Source: Confluentibacter sediminis
GTDB taxonomy: Bacteria > Bacteroidota > Bacteroidia > Flavobacteriales > Flavobacteriaceae
Length of the DNA stretch: 64,000 nucleotides
Reading direction: 5' to 3'
Assembly (NCBI RefSeq): GCF_003258355.1
Contig: NZ_QKPO01000015.1
Location: 82,210 to 146,209 of the forward strand
Positions 1-8,134 of the stretch are shown here, piece by piece. A program made the translations under genes and the position numbers. Within the stretch, counting starts at the first letter, position 1. Each line of letters begins with the position of its first letter. A model generated the notes under the pieces. That model was not told where the DNA came from. It did no database searches and saw only the letters and a list, made by a program, of their open reading frames with translations.

Positions 1-2
1 TC

Positions 3-842
3 TTAACGGTGTGTACTACACAGTCTCAAGAAAAGGATTTTGAATTTAACAGACTACATACTAGGAAATTAGAATTAAAAGGACAATCTGCTTCAGAAAT
101 CTATAGCGTGTCTTACGCTGCCATAGAGGAATCAACAAATCCTGAATACACAACATTAAAAACGGAATTAGAAAAGTTAGTCGCCGATAGTCTTTCTAAA
201 AAGGCTGATTACGACAAAGCTCTTGCTAAAATTAATGATATATCGATTATTAAAAACAAGGTCATTGCTTTTAATAACTCCAGTGAATCGTTTGGAAAAA
301 AAGTAACGCTTTTAAAAGAGTCACAGATTCTAGCCTTAAAGCATCATATGAGAGATCTTTTTTATTCAGATAACGAGATAAATAAAGAAATGAAGGCTGG
401 TTTTTTGCTTCTAACTTTAAAGCCTGAGGATATGAAAGTGCATTTAAACAAGATTGTATTGAAACTAGATGCTAAAATTAAAGCCCCAGAAATGCCTACC
501 TATGTTTCTTCAGTGGCTTTAAGAGAGAAACTATCCCATACTAAGAAAAAGCTGACTAAAGATTCAAAGAGTGCCAATGGCTATATGTTACAGAATAACA
601 TGGTGTCTCCTGAGGACATCGCAGGAAATTTTGAGCTTGTAAACAGCTATTATGTATTAAGCATGCCAACTCACGGGTTTTCAAAAAATCAATTGGTATC
701 AAAAAAAGCTGTTTTGAGTCTAGGCATCCCTTCAAAAAAATTATACTCCTTTAAAGAGAAAATGCTCATTCAAAATAAGCGAACTAAAGAAATGTACTTA
801 GTTGACAATAGCTTTATTAACAACTTTTCAGTAAAAAGTTAA
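3..842 (+). CDS. Putative lipoprotein, unknown function, 5' end outside window
   Basis: The reading frame is already open at the left edge, so the true start lies upstream. The first visible residues read LTVC followed by TTQSQEKDF, which resembles the end of a lipoprotein signal peptide with Cys as the lipidated residue. The GTG at position 9 is therefore inside the signal peptide and not the start. The mature part of about 277 residues is rich in Lys, Ser and Leu. It looks helical in its first half (about residues 30-150 after the Cys), and I recognise no catalytic motif. It stops at TAA 840-842, 51 bases before the next gene on the same strand, with a weak hairpin in the gap. No function is proposed. 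Confidence 0.6.
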   Translation, partial: LTVCTTQSQEKDFEFNRLHTRKLELKGQSASEIYSVSYAAIEESTNPEYTTLKTELEKLVADSLSKKADYDKALAKINDISIIKNKVIAFNNSSESFGKKVTLLKESQILALKHHMRDLFYSDNEINKEMKAGFLLLTLKPEDMKVHLNKIVLKLDAKIKAPEMPTYVSSVALREKLSHTKKKLTKDSKSANGYMLQNNMVSPEDIAGNFELVNSYYVLSMPTHGFSKNQLVSKKAVLSLGIPSKKLYSFKEKMLIQNKRTKEMYLVDNSFINNFSVKS

Positions 843-843
843 A

Positions 844-871
844 AAGGCATTATTCGGTTTTATAATGCTTG
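844..871 (+). terminator. Weak hairpin, possible terminator
   Basis: A seven-base stem GCATTAT/ATAATGC (847-853 and 862-868) is extended by G-T and A-T pairs and followed by CTTGTTT. It sits directly behind the stop codon of the first gene. The T-tract is poor, so it may only be a partial terminator. Confidence 0.4.
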
Positions 872-893
872 TTTAATAATTAAATCTATTATC

Positions 894-2195
894 ATGAAAA
901 ATTCCACTAAAATAATATGCTTGCTAATACTAGTTTCAGGATCTCTTAATGCCCAACAAGAAAGAGGCATCATAGGCTCTAACAATTGGCTAAATATCTG
1001 GACAGAATTTATGCCAAATAAAGTCGATTATAAAGAAAACACCCATATCTTATCTGGCAACATAACAGAAGATACCGTACTGTATAAAAAATACACGTAC
1101 CTGCTATTAGGACATGTTTTTGTTACAAATAATGCCATTCTGAGTATAGAACCAGGCACAGTGATTATGGGAGATTCCAAATCTAAAGCCACACTGACTA
1201 TTACCGCAGGAGCTGGCATCATAGCAGAAGGGACCATCACCGATCCTATTGTTTTCACTTCAAATAACATGACAAAAAAAGCAGGAGATTGGGGAGGCAT
1301 CATAGTACTTGGAGAGGGATATACAAAGACTATGGGGGAAAATTCAGTAAATTCTCTTTATGCAGATCTTGACACTTCAAACTATAAAGACAGCCATTCA
1401 GTTGGAGAAACACCAAAAAACAATTCCGGATTTATATCCTATATGAGAATTGAATACGCAGGAGGGACATCGCAAAATTCCCAAGTATCCAATGCTTTAT
1501 TATTAGCAGGTGTAGGAGCCAAAACAAGCATAAATAATGTTATGGTAAGCTATTCGGCTGGTAATTCTGTAAGTGTTATGGGCGGAGACGTTAACATGGA
1601 ACATATGGTTTCTTATAAAGCTAAGGGAAATGACTATAATTTTAGTGATGGTGCCACTTGTACTATATACAACTCATTGGCTGTTCGCGCTCCTTATGTA
1701 TCCTCAACCGATTCTAGAAGTATAAACGTAGTTTCTTATGATACTGCCCATGAGGTGGATCCTACTAAAAAAGAAACCTTTGTAGTAGCAGAAAACATGA
1801 CGCTTTTAACGGATACAGAAAACGTAGAGCATGATATTGAATTGGGGTTAATAAGGGAATCTATATATGTAGGCGACCATACAAATTTTAGGATGGAAAG
1901 AAGTGTGATTTCTGGTTTTAATAACGCCATAATGCTGGATGAAAACATAAAAATTAATGATGCTAGTTTGTCTAGAATACAGCTTAAAAACATATATTTT
2001 AACAATTGCAGTAAAAATATTTCTTCAAAATTTAAAGATGACAATGAAGATTTAGAGAATTGGTACGGAAACCCTTCTTTTTTCAACGTCTATTCTAAAA
2101 CAAATCATTCGGAATTATTTATTGATACAAACACAAGCAAAAAACCAGATTATAGATTACGTATAGACAGAATATTGGCTATGAATAAAGGTTAA
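894..2195 (+). CDS. Secreted beta-helix protein of unknown function
   Basis: A 433-residue protein with a clear Sec signal peptide (Met1 to about Ala20, cleavage near LNA-QQ). The mature part is built of short hydrophobic, Gly- and Asn-rich segments such as LSIEPGTVIMGD, ITAGAGIIAEG and DWGGIIVLGEG. I read these as right-handed parallel beta-helix coils. Proteins with this pattern are common in Flavobacteriia and are often annotated only as hypothetical or T9SS-associated. No type IX C-terminal sorting domain is visible, because the C-terminus ends in a charged stretch without the usual Gly-rich/KVLVK-like pattern. Surface or periplasmic location is inferred from the signal peptide. It follows the first lipoprotein gene by 51 bases and may be co-transcribed with it. 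Substrate and role are unknown. Confidence 0.75.
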   Translation: MKNSTKIICLLILVSGSLNAQQERGIIGSNNWLNIWTEFMPNKVDYKENTHILSGNITEDTVLYKKYTYLLLGHVFVTNNAILSIEPGTVIMGDSKSKATLTITAGAGIIAEGTITDPIVFTSNNMTKKAGDWGGIIVLGEGYTKTMGENSVNSLYADLDTSNYKDSHSVGETPKNNSGFISYMRIEYAGGTSQNSQVSNALLLAGVGAKTSINNVMVSYSAGNSVSVMGGDVNMEHMVSYKAKGNDYNFSDGATCTIYNSLAVRAPYVSSTDSRSINVVSYDTAHEVDPTKKETFVVAENMTLLTDTENVEHDIELGLIRESIYVGDHTNFRMERSVISGFNNAIMLDENIKINDASLSRIQLKNIYFNNCSKNISSKFKDDNEDLENWYGNPSFFNVYSKTNHSELFIDTNTSKKPDYRLRIDRILAMNKG

Positions 2196-2259
2196 AAAAA
2201 CAGCTAATAATTAGTTTATGATACTTTTTCAATATCCCATCAAAACTGGAATTGCAAAA

Positions 2260-2790
2260 TTATGTGTTCAACTTAGAAAACAAGTCCCAAACAACCACTC
2301 CAACACTCACTGAAATGTTCAATGAGTGTTTAGTACCATATTGAGGGATTTCAATCACCACATCACTTGCAGACACGACACTTTGAGACACCCCTTTTAC
2401 TTCATTACCAAAAACCAAGGCATAGGTTGTTTGAGGGTTTGTCGTAAAGTTGTTTAGCATGGTGGCATTTTCAGCTTGTTCGATGGAACAGATTTTCACG
2501 TTGTCGGCTTTTAATTTTTCAATCAAATCGATGGTGTTTTCAACATACTCCCAAGCAACGGTATCGGTGCTTCCTAAAGCCGTTTTATGAATGTCTTTAT
2601 GCGGTGGCGTGGCGGTGATGCCACAGAGATAAATCTTCTCTATTAAAAAGGCATCACTGGTCCTAAATACGGAACCAATATTGTTCAGGCTTCTTATATT
2701 ATCGAGGATAATGATTAGCGGTGTTTTTTTTACCGATTTAAAATCTTCAACACTCAATCGGTCTAATTCACTGTTCTTTAGTTTTCGCAT
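2260..2790 (-). CDS. TrmH/SpoU-family RNA 2'-O-methyltransferase
   Basis: 176 residues carrying the three SPOUT/TrmH motifs: NIRSLNNIGSVFRT (residues 31-44, motif 1 with the catalytic Arg), VFGNEVKGV (126-134, motif 2) and IPQYGTKHSLNISVS (148-162, motif 3 of the trefoil knot that binds S-adenosylmethionine). The family methylates ribose 2'-OH groups in tRNA or rRNA. This short form has no N-terminal substrate-binding domain, so the target nucleotide cannot be deduced. Single gene on the minus strand, followed by the tail-to-tail beta-helix gene. Its upstream side carries two dispersed repeats. The ATG start gives a normal N-terminus (MRKLKNSELDRL). Confidence 0.9.
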   Translation of the reverse strand: MRKLKNSELDRLSVEDFKSVKKTPLIIILDNIRSLNNIGSVFRTSDAFLIEKIYLCGITATPPHKDIHKTALGSTDTVAWEYVENTIDLIEKLKADNVKICSIEQAENATMLNNFTTNPQTTYALVFGNEVKGVSQSVVSASDVVIEIPQYGTKHSLNISVSVGVVVWDLFSKLNT

Positions 2791-2803
2791 TTCAAAAAAA
2801 TCT

Positions 2804-2836
2804 TTTTGCCATCCCTACGAAGGTGGGAATCTCATT
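2804..2836. repeat. Dispersed CATCCCTACGAAGGTGGGAAT-type hairpin repeat
   Basis: A short imperfect palindrome (TCCCTAC-GAA-GGTGGGA) lies in the trmH/mutS intergenic region. It is a diverged relative of the ATTCCTGC-GAAA-GCAGGAAT element found at 44653-44677. Small palindromes of this type are scattered between genes in many Flavobacteriaceae genomes. No function is claimed. Confidence 0.55.
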
Positions 2837-2847
2837 TTTAAGGGTGT

Positions 2848-2900
2848 TTGCCACGGATACCCTAATTAAAATATATATTCGTGCATTTGTGGCTATTTTT
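2848..2900. repeat. Dispersed repeat with GCCAC...GTGGC ends
   Basis: An AT-rich element is flanked by GCCACGGATAC and ATTCGTGCATTTGTGGC, which form inverted ends. The pattern 'cgtg-catttgtggc' recurs as a small non-coding repeat in flavobacterial intergenic regions (recalled pattern, not a search result). It has no coding capacity. Confidence 0.45.
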
Positions 2901-3037
2901 CAATCCATACAATGTTAATAATTGTAGATAACTTCTAACATCTTGATTTCAAAAAATATCAAATAATATCTACATTAGCAATTTTACTATTTTGAAATCA
3001 ACACGAGCAAAAATAACATTTAAAAACCACTTTTCCA

Positions 3038-5641
3038 TTGGCTAAAAAAGAAACCCCTTTAATGAAACAATACAATTCGATTAAGGCAAAATATCCTGAT
3101 GCTTTGCTATTGTTTCGGGTGGGCGATTTTTACGAAACCTTTGGGGAGGATGCTATTAAAACTGCTCATATTTTAGGTATCATCTTAACCAAACGTGGTG
3201 CTGGTAGCGACAGTGAAATTGAATTGGCCGGTTTTCCGCACCACTCTATAAATAATTATTTACCTAAACTGGTTAAGGCTGGTGAACGCGTAGCTATTTG
3301 CGACCAGCTAGAAGATCCTAAACTGACTAAAGATATTGTAAAACGAGGTGTAACGGAGTTGGTCACCCCTGGTGTGGCTTTAAATGACGAGGTATTGGTT
3401 TCTAAATCCAATAACTTTTTATGTTCGGTGTATTTTGACAAAAAGCATATTGGGATTTCTTTTCTTGATATTTCCACTGGGGAGTTTTTAACCTCACAAG
3501 GCAACGCTGAGTATATTGATAAACTGTTACAGAATTTTAGCCCTAGCGAAGTCTTGGTTTCTAAACAAAAGCGCAGTCTTTTTAATGAAACTTTTGGGAA
3601 AGATTTCCATACGTTTTATATGGAAGATTGGGTATATCAACCCGATTATGCTTATGAAACCCTGATAAAGCATTTCAACACCAAAACGCTTAAAGGCTTT
3701 GGTATTGAAGATTTGCATGAAGGCATTATTGCTTCGGGCTCCATTCTTCATTATCTATCGGAAACGCAACATAACAAATTGCAACACATCACTGCTATTT
3801 CCAGAATTGCCGAAGATGAGTATGTGTGGATGGATAAATTTACTATCCGAAATTTAGAGCTTTATAATTCCACTAACAACAATGCCGTAACGCTTTTAAG
3901 TGTTATTGATAAAACCATTTCGCCCATGGGTGGACGTATGTTAAAACGTTGGTTGGCATTGCCTTTAAAAAGTGTGGACAACATAAAGCAACGCCATGAA
4001 GTGGTTAGCTTTTTTACCAAAGAAACGGCGATACATCAAAAAATTCAAAATCATATAAAACATATCGGCGATTTAGAACGATTGATTTCTAAAGTGGCGA
4101 CTGGCAAAGTCAATCCACGAGAAGTCATTCAGTTAAAAAATTCGTTGGAAGCGATCGTTCCTATAAAAGCATTGGCATCAAATTGTGATAACGACTCGCT
4201 TAAAATTATTGGCGATACCCTTCAAAATTGTGATGTGCTTCGGGCCAAAATAAAAGCCATGCTTAATGAAGATGCGCCCGTTAATGTTTTAAAGGGCCAT
4301 ACCATTGCTGCGGGATTTTCTTCGGAATTGGATGAATTGAGAGGCTTGTCCAAATCGGGAAAAGATTATTTAGACAACATGCTTCAGCGTGAAAGTGAAC
4401 GCACAGGCATCACATCCTTAAAAATAGATTCCAACAACGTTTTTGGATATTATATTGAAGTTAGAAACACCCATAAAGATAAAGTACCTGCGGAATGGAT
4501 ACGCAAGCAAACCTTGGTAAGTGCCGAGCGTTACATTACCGAAGAACTAAAAGAATACGAAACCAAAATACTAGGTGCCGAAGATAGGATTCTAGGCATA
4601 GAGCAACAGTTGTTTTCAGAGCTTGTTATGTGGCTCAATCAATATATCCAACCTGTACAACAAAACGCCTATTTAATTGGACAGCTTGATTGTTTATGTG
4701 GCTTTGCACAATTGGCGACAGATAATAAGTATGTGCATCCTGTTATGGATAATTCCTTTGATTTAGATATTAAAGAGGGTCGCCATCCAGTTATTGAAAA
4801 ACAACTCCCTATTGGCGAACCCTATATCACTAACAATGTATTTTTAGATCGAAGTACCCAGCAAATTATCATGATTACGGGCCCCAATATGTCTGGTAAA
4901 TCGGCTATTTTACGTCAAACCGCCCTCATTGTTTTATTAGCTCAAATAGGAAGTTTTGTACCTGCCGAATCGGCAAGAATTGGCTTGGTTGATAAAATAT
5001 TTACGAGAGTTGGTGCTAGCGATAATATTTCGATGGGAGAATCGACCTTTATGGTGGAAATGAATGAAACCGCTTCTATTTTAAATAATATTTCTGACAG
5101 AAGTTTGGTGTTGTTGGATGAAATTGGTCGTGGCACGAGTACCTATGATGGCATTTCCATTGCTTGGGCTATAAGCGAATATTTACACGAGCATCCTTCA
5201 AAACCAAAAACATTATTTGCGACACATTATCATGAACTCAATGAAATGACCGAAACCTTTGGTCGTATTAAAAACTTTAATGTATCCGTTAAAGAATTAA
5301 AAGATAATGTGCTTTTTTTACGGAAATTAGTGGAAGGTGGCAGCGAACATAGTTTTGGTATTCATGTGGCGAAAATGGCGGGTATGCCTCAACAAGTTTT
5401 GCATCGCGCTAACCAAGTTTTGAAGAAATTAGAAAAATCACACTCTAGTGAAGAGCTAACAGAGAAGGTAAAATCTTTAAATAATGAGATGCAATTAAGC
5501 TTTTTTAATCTGGACGACCCTTTACTAGAAAATATTAAAGAAGAAATATTACATATTGATATTGATACACTTACACCTGTAGAAGCCCTTATGAAATTGA
5601 ATGAAATTAAGCGTATGCTCTTAAAGAAAAAAAGAGCCTAG
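3038..5641 (+). CDS. mutS: DNA mismatch repair ATPase MutS
   Basis: 867 residues, the usual length of MutS1. The N-terminal mismatch-recognition domain carries the Phe-x-Glu motif (F31-Y-E33 in FYETFGED), which wedges into mismatched DNA. Connector, lever and clamp regions follow. The C-terminal ABC ATPase has Walker A GPNMSGKS at 615-622, Walker B with [16 protein letters not shown] near 690-705, and the ATHYHEL switch after it. The start is TTG: the N-terminus [13 protein letters not shown] matches the flavobacterial family, whereas the first ATG (3062) would remove eight residues. Transcribed alone, ahead of the tRNA pair. It recognises mismatches and would work with MutL, which is not in the window. 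Confidence 0.97.
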   Translation: MAKKETPLMKQYNSIKAKYPDALLLFRVGDFYETFGEDAIKTAHILGIILTKRGAGSDSEIELAGFPHHSINNYLPKLVKAGERVAICDQLEDPKLTKDIVKRGVTELVTPGVALNDEVLVSKSNNFLCSVYFDKKHIGISFLDISTGEFLTSQGNAEYIDKLLQNFSPSEVLVSKQKRSLFNETFGKDFHTFYMEDWVYQPDYAYETLIKHFNTKTLKGFGIEDLHEGIIASGSILHYLSETQHNKLQHITAISRIAEDEYVWMDKFTIRNLELYNSTNNNAVTLLSVIDKTISPMGGRMLKRWLALPLKSVDNIKQRHEVVSFFTKETAIHQKIQNHIKHIGDLERLISKVATGKVNPREVIQLKNSLEAIVPIKALASNCDNDSLKIIGDTLQNCDVLRAKIKAMLNEDAPVNVLKGHTIAAGFSSELDELRGLSKSGKDYLDNMLQRESERTGITSLKIDSNNVFGYYIEVRNTHKDKVPAEWIRKQTLVSAERYITEELKEYETKILGAEDRILGIEQQLFSELVMWLNQYIQPVQQNAYLIGQLDCLCGFAQLATDNKYVHPVMDNSFDLDIKEGRHPVIEKQLPIGEPYITNNVFLDRSTQQIIMITGPNMSGKSAILRQTALIVLLAQIGSFVPAESARIGLVDKIFTRVGASDNISMGESTFMVEMNETASILNNISDRSLVLLDEIGRGTSTYDGISIAWAISEYLHEHPSKPKTLFATHYHELNEMTETFGRIKNFNVSVKELKDNVLFLRKLVEGGSEHSFGIHVAKMAGMPQQVLHRANQVLKKLEKSHSSEELTEKVKSLNNEMQLSFFNLDDPLLENIKEEILHIDIDTLTPVEALMKLNEIKRMLLKKKRA

Positions 5642-5671
5642 AAATAAAAAATATTATTTTATTAAAAAGGC

Positions 5672-5701
5672 TTTGGTTTTAGTATAAAAATTTTAAATTT
5701 G
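5672..5701 (+). promoter_or_regulatory. Bacteroidota-type promoter of the tRNA pair
   Basis: TTTG at 5672-5675, a spacer of 18 bases, then TAAATTTG at 5694-5701. Both boxes match the Bacteroidota primary-sigma consensus TTTG-N17-23-TAnnTTTG. The predicted transcription start is about 35 bases before tRNA-Gly. Confidence 0.75.
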
Positions 5702-5740
5702 CATCCGCTATCGAAAGATTTGCACGTTCATAATACATAG

Positions 5741-5813
5741 GCGAAAATAGCTCAGTTGGTAGAGCGCCACCTTGCCAAGGTGGAGGTCGCGGGTTCGAAT
5801 CCCGTTTTTCGCT
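5741..5813 (+). tRNA. tRNA-Gly (anticodon GCC)
   Basis: A 73-base cloverleaf. The acceptor arm GCGAAAA pairs with TTTTCGC, the D-arm is AGCTCAGTTGGTAGAGC, and the anticodon stem CCACC/GGTGG carries loop TTGCCAA with anticodon GCC. The T-arm CGCGGGTTCGAATCCCG is canonical. Discriminator is T, and the CCA end is not encoded. It lies 23 bases before tRNA-Leu. Confidence 0.96.
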
Positions 5814-5836
5814 CAGAAACTTATAAAAAATTCCAT

Positions 5837-5920
5837 GCTGAGGTGGTGGAATTGGTAGACACGTTGGACTTAAAATCCAATGGCCATTAGGCTGTACGGG
5901 TTCAAGTCCCGTCCTCAGTA
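5837..5920 (+). tRNA. tRNA-Leu (anticodon TAA)
   Basis: An 84-base type II tRNA. Acceptor GCTGAGG pairs with CCTCAGT (one G-T at the end). The anticodon stem TTGGA/TCCAA encloses loop CTTAAAA with anticodon TAA. A long variable arm follows, then T-arm ACGGGTTCAAGTCCCGT. Discriminator A, no encoded CCA. Co-transcribed with tRNA-Gly. Confidence 0.95.
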
Positions 5921-5922
5921 CT

Positions 5923-5957
5923 AAAGCCTTTACAATAATATTGTAGAGGCTTTTTTT
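5923..5957 (+). terminator. Rho-independent terminator of the tRNA operon
   Basis: The stem AAGCCT-T-TACAAT / ATTGTA-G-AGGCTT, with an AAT-type loop, is followed by TTTTTTTATT. It starts three bases behind tRNA-Leu. Confidence 0.85.
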
Positions 5958-6084
5958 ATTTATATCCCCTTTAAAAAATACTTAAAACATATCAAAACCA
6001 TAATAAAACACCGGTGATAGGTTCTATTCCAAAAGATATTTTGTAATTTTAGTTTCTTCTATTCTTTTTAACAATCCTAAAAGT

Positions 6085-6969
6085 ATGTTTAAAATTATTT
6101 GTTTCGGAGAAGTCTTATGGGATGTATTTCCCAATCATCAAAAAATTGGAGGTGCCCCATTGAATGTAGCTTTACGATTGCAATCCTTAGGCAATGATGT
6201 GTCTATGATAAGCAGCGTTGGCGATGACGCCCTTGGAAGAAAGCTTCTAGACTATATAGCAGAAAATGGTGTAAACACAGAACATATTCAAATTACTGAC
6301 GCTTTTAAAACAGGAAAGGTGCAAGTAACACTCAACGAAAAAGGGTCTGCATCCTACGATATAAATTTTCCCAGTGCTTGGGATCATATTCTTATAAATG
6401 ACACATCCATTGGCAGCGTAAAAGGATCAGATGCTTTTATATACGGCAGCTTGGCAACAAGACATCATGTTTCTAAAAACACCTTATTTCAACTTTTAGA
6501 ATACGCTCCTTACAAAGTTTTCGATTTAAATCTTCGTCCTCCTTATTACTCGAAAGACCTTTTAATTCATTTAATGAACAAGGCTGATTTTATTAAATTT
6601 AACGATGACGAACTGTATGAGGTAAGTGGATATTTAGAATCTAAATACCATGCCATGGAGCAAAACATTCGATTTATTTCACAAAAAACAAACACAAAAA
6701 ACATATGTGTTACCAAAGGAAGCCATGGAGCCGTACTACTTTATAATAACAAACTATACTACAATAGCGGATACCTTATTGATGTAAAAGATACCGTTGG
6801 GGCTGGCGATTCTTTTTTAGCCTCCTTGATTAGCAAACTACTCAATAATGTTGATCCCCAAGAAGCTATAGACTTTGCATGTGCTGTAGGTGCGTTGGTG
6901 GCGCAAAGTGAAGGTGCCAACCCTAAATTAACAACTTCTCAGATTGAAGACTTTATAAACCCAACGTAA
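6085..6969 (+). CDS. PfkB-family carbohydrate kinase (fructokinase-like)
   Basis: 294 residues. The N-terminal ICFGEVLWDVFP and IGGAPLNVA (about residues 5-29) form the sugar-binding start of the ribokinase/PfkB fold. The C-terminal signature DTVGAGDSF (236-244) holds the catalytic Asp242 and the anion hole. The order and spacing best match bacterial fructokinase, which makes fructose 6-phosphate, but substrate specificity cannot be read from the sequence alone. It stands 145 bases upstream of the GntR-xylB-xylA operon on the same strand and may belong to the same sugar regulon. A CACCGGTG palindrome lies at 6009-6016 upstream. The start is ATG 6085, and no better in-frame start precedes it. 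Confidence 0.88.
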   Translation: MFKIICFGEVLWDVFPNHQKIGGAPLNVALRLQSLGNDVSMISSVGDDALGRKLLDYIAENGVNTEHIQITDAFKTGKVQVTLNEKGSASYDINFPSAWDHILINDTSIGSVKGSDAFIYGSLATRHHVSKNTLFQLLEYAPYKVFDLNLRPPYYSKDLLIHLMNKADFIKFNDDELYEVSGYLESKYHAMEQNIRFISQKTNTKNICVTKGSHGAVLLYNNKLYYNSGYLIDVKDTVGAGDSFLASLISKLLNNVDPQEAIDFACAVGALVAQSEGANPKLTTSQIEDFINPT

Positions 6970-7086
6970 ATAAGTACCCCAACTCCTTTTGGTTAAAAAT
7001 TATAACTGTTTGATTTAAAGTTATACCAATAACTTATCCACATATTTAGAATTTGGTAAAATTTTTGGTTAAAATCGATAATTGTA

Positions 7087-7117
7087 TTTGTACGATTAAA
7101 AAATATAATTACATTTG
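7087..7117 (+). promoter_or_regulatory. Promoter of the GntR-xylB-xylA operon
   Basis: TTTG at 7087-7090, a 19-base spacer and TACATTTG at 7110-7117 form a perfect Bacteroidota consensus promoter. The predicted transcription start is near 7121-7124. The mRNA therefore begins after the TTG at 7115, which excludes that codon as a start. Three CAGAA units (7124-7137) form the beginning of the leader. Confidence 0.8.
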
Positions 7118-7144
7118 CATACCAGAACAGAACAGAACGGTTTA

Positions 7145-8131
7145 ATGAATTTAGATATAAACTTTAATAGCGATGTTCCAAAATATCAGCAGTTGGTAAA
7201 TGCCATTAATGATGCGCTTGCTAACAATACGCTGACTAGTGGAGATGCTTTGCCTTCTGTTAACAGCATATGCAATAATTATAGCCTGTCTAGAGATACT
7301 GTATTTAAGGCTTATACTATTTTAAAAGAAAATAGTGTTATAGAATCAGTTCCCAACAAAGGCTATTATGTTGCTAATGATACCCGGAAAGTGCTTTTAG
7401 TATTGGATACCTTCAAAGCGTACAAAGAAGTGTTATATCATTCATTTGTAAATAATTTACCTAAAAATGTTATTGTAGATGTACAATTTCATCATTATAA
7501 CATTAGTAATTTCAAAACCATTTTAAATAATGGCAAGGGCAAATATTACAAATATGTCGTTATGAGTTTTAATCATAAAGATGTACCTGTAATATTATCT
7601 GAATTTGATAATGAAAAGTTATTATTAATAGATTGGAATATCCATTCAACCGACACTAAAAATTATGTCTTCCAAGATTTCGGAAAGGCCTTTTATAATG
7701 CTTTAACGGAAGCTATTATTCCTTTCAAAAAATATAAGAAGGTGGTTTTTGTGTACCCTAGTTATACAAGTCACCCAACAGAATCGCTTACTTATTTTAA
7801 AAAGTTTTGTGAATCACATAATCTAAAATATAAAATTATTACCAATACTAGTGAGTTTATCATTACAAAAGGCGAAGCTTATATTAGTGTGAGTGATCGC
7901 GTTTTAGGAATGTTTTTAGAACAATGCCGAAGCAACAATTTTGAACCAGGAACCGATGTGGGCTTTTTATCTTATAACGAAACACCTATGAAACAATTCA
8001 TCTATAAAGGTATTTCTGTTATTTCAACCGATTTTCAGGAATTAGGTGCGAAAGCTGCTGCGTTTATAAAACAAGACAAACCATTACAAAGTTATATACC
8101 AACAAAATTAATATTAAGAGAATCATTATAA
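7145..8131 (+). CDS. GntR-family regulator with sugar-binding-like C-terminal domain
   Basis: 328 residues from the ATG at 7145. An in-frame TTG start at 7115 would lie inside the -7 box and is rejected. Residues about 8-75 form a GntR winged helix: VPKYQQLVNAINDALANN, then LPSVNSICNNYSLSRDTVFK, ending in GYYVAN. The remainder (about 80-328) resembles the periplasmic-binding-protein/LacI-type effector domain seen in sugar-responsive GntR proteins of Bacteroidota. It is the first gene of an operon with xylB (3-base gap) and xylA, so it probably senses xylose or a derivative and controls this operon, including itself. The effector and operator are inferred, not shown. Confidence 0.88.
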   Translation: MNLDINFNSDVPKYQQLVNAINDALANNTLTSGDALPSVNSICNNYSLSRDTVFKAYTILKENSVIESVPNKGYYVANDTRKVLLVLDTFKAYKEVLYHSFVNNLPKNVIVDVQFHHYNISNFKTILNNGKGKYYKYVVMSFNHKDVPVILSEFDNEKLLLIDWNIHSTDTKNYVFQDFGKAFYNALTEAIIPFKKYKKVVFVYPSYTSHPTESLTYFKKFCESHNLKYKIITNTSEFIITKGEAYISVSDRVLGMFLEQCRSNNFEPGTDVGFLSYNETPMKQFIYKGISVISTDFQELGAKAAAFIKQDKPLQSYIPTKLILRESL

Positions 8132-8134
8132 ATT

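Noticed and set aside
7124..7137. CAGAA repeats read as a possible CRISPR or microsatellite
   Set aside because: Only three five-base units and no spacers; more likely part of the mRNA leader.
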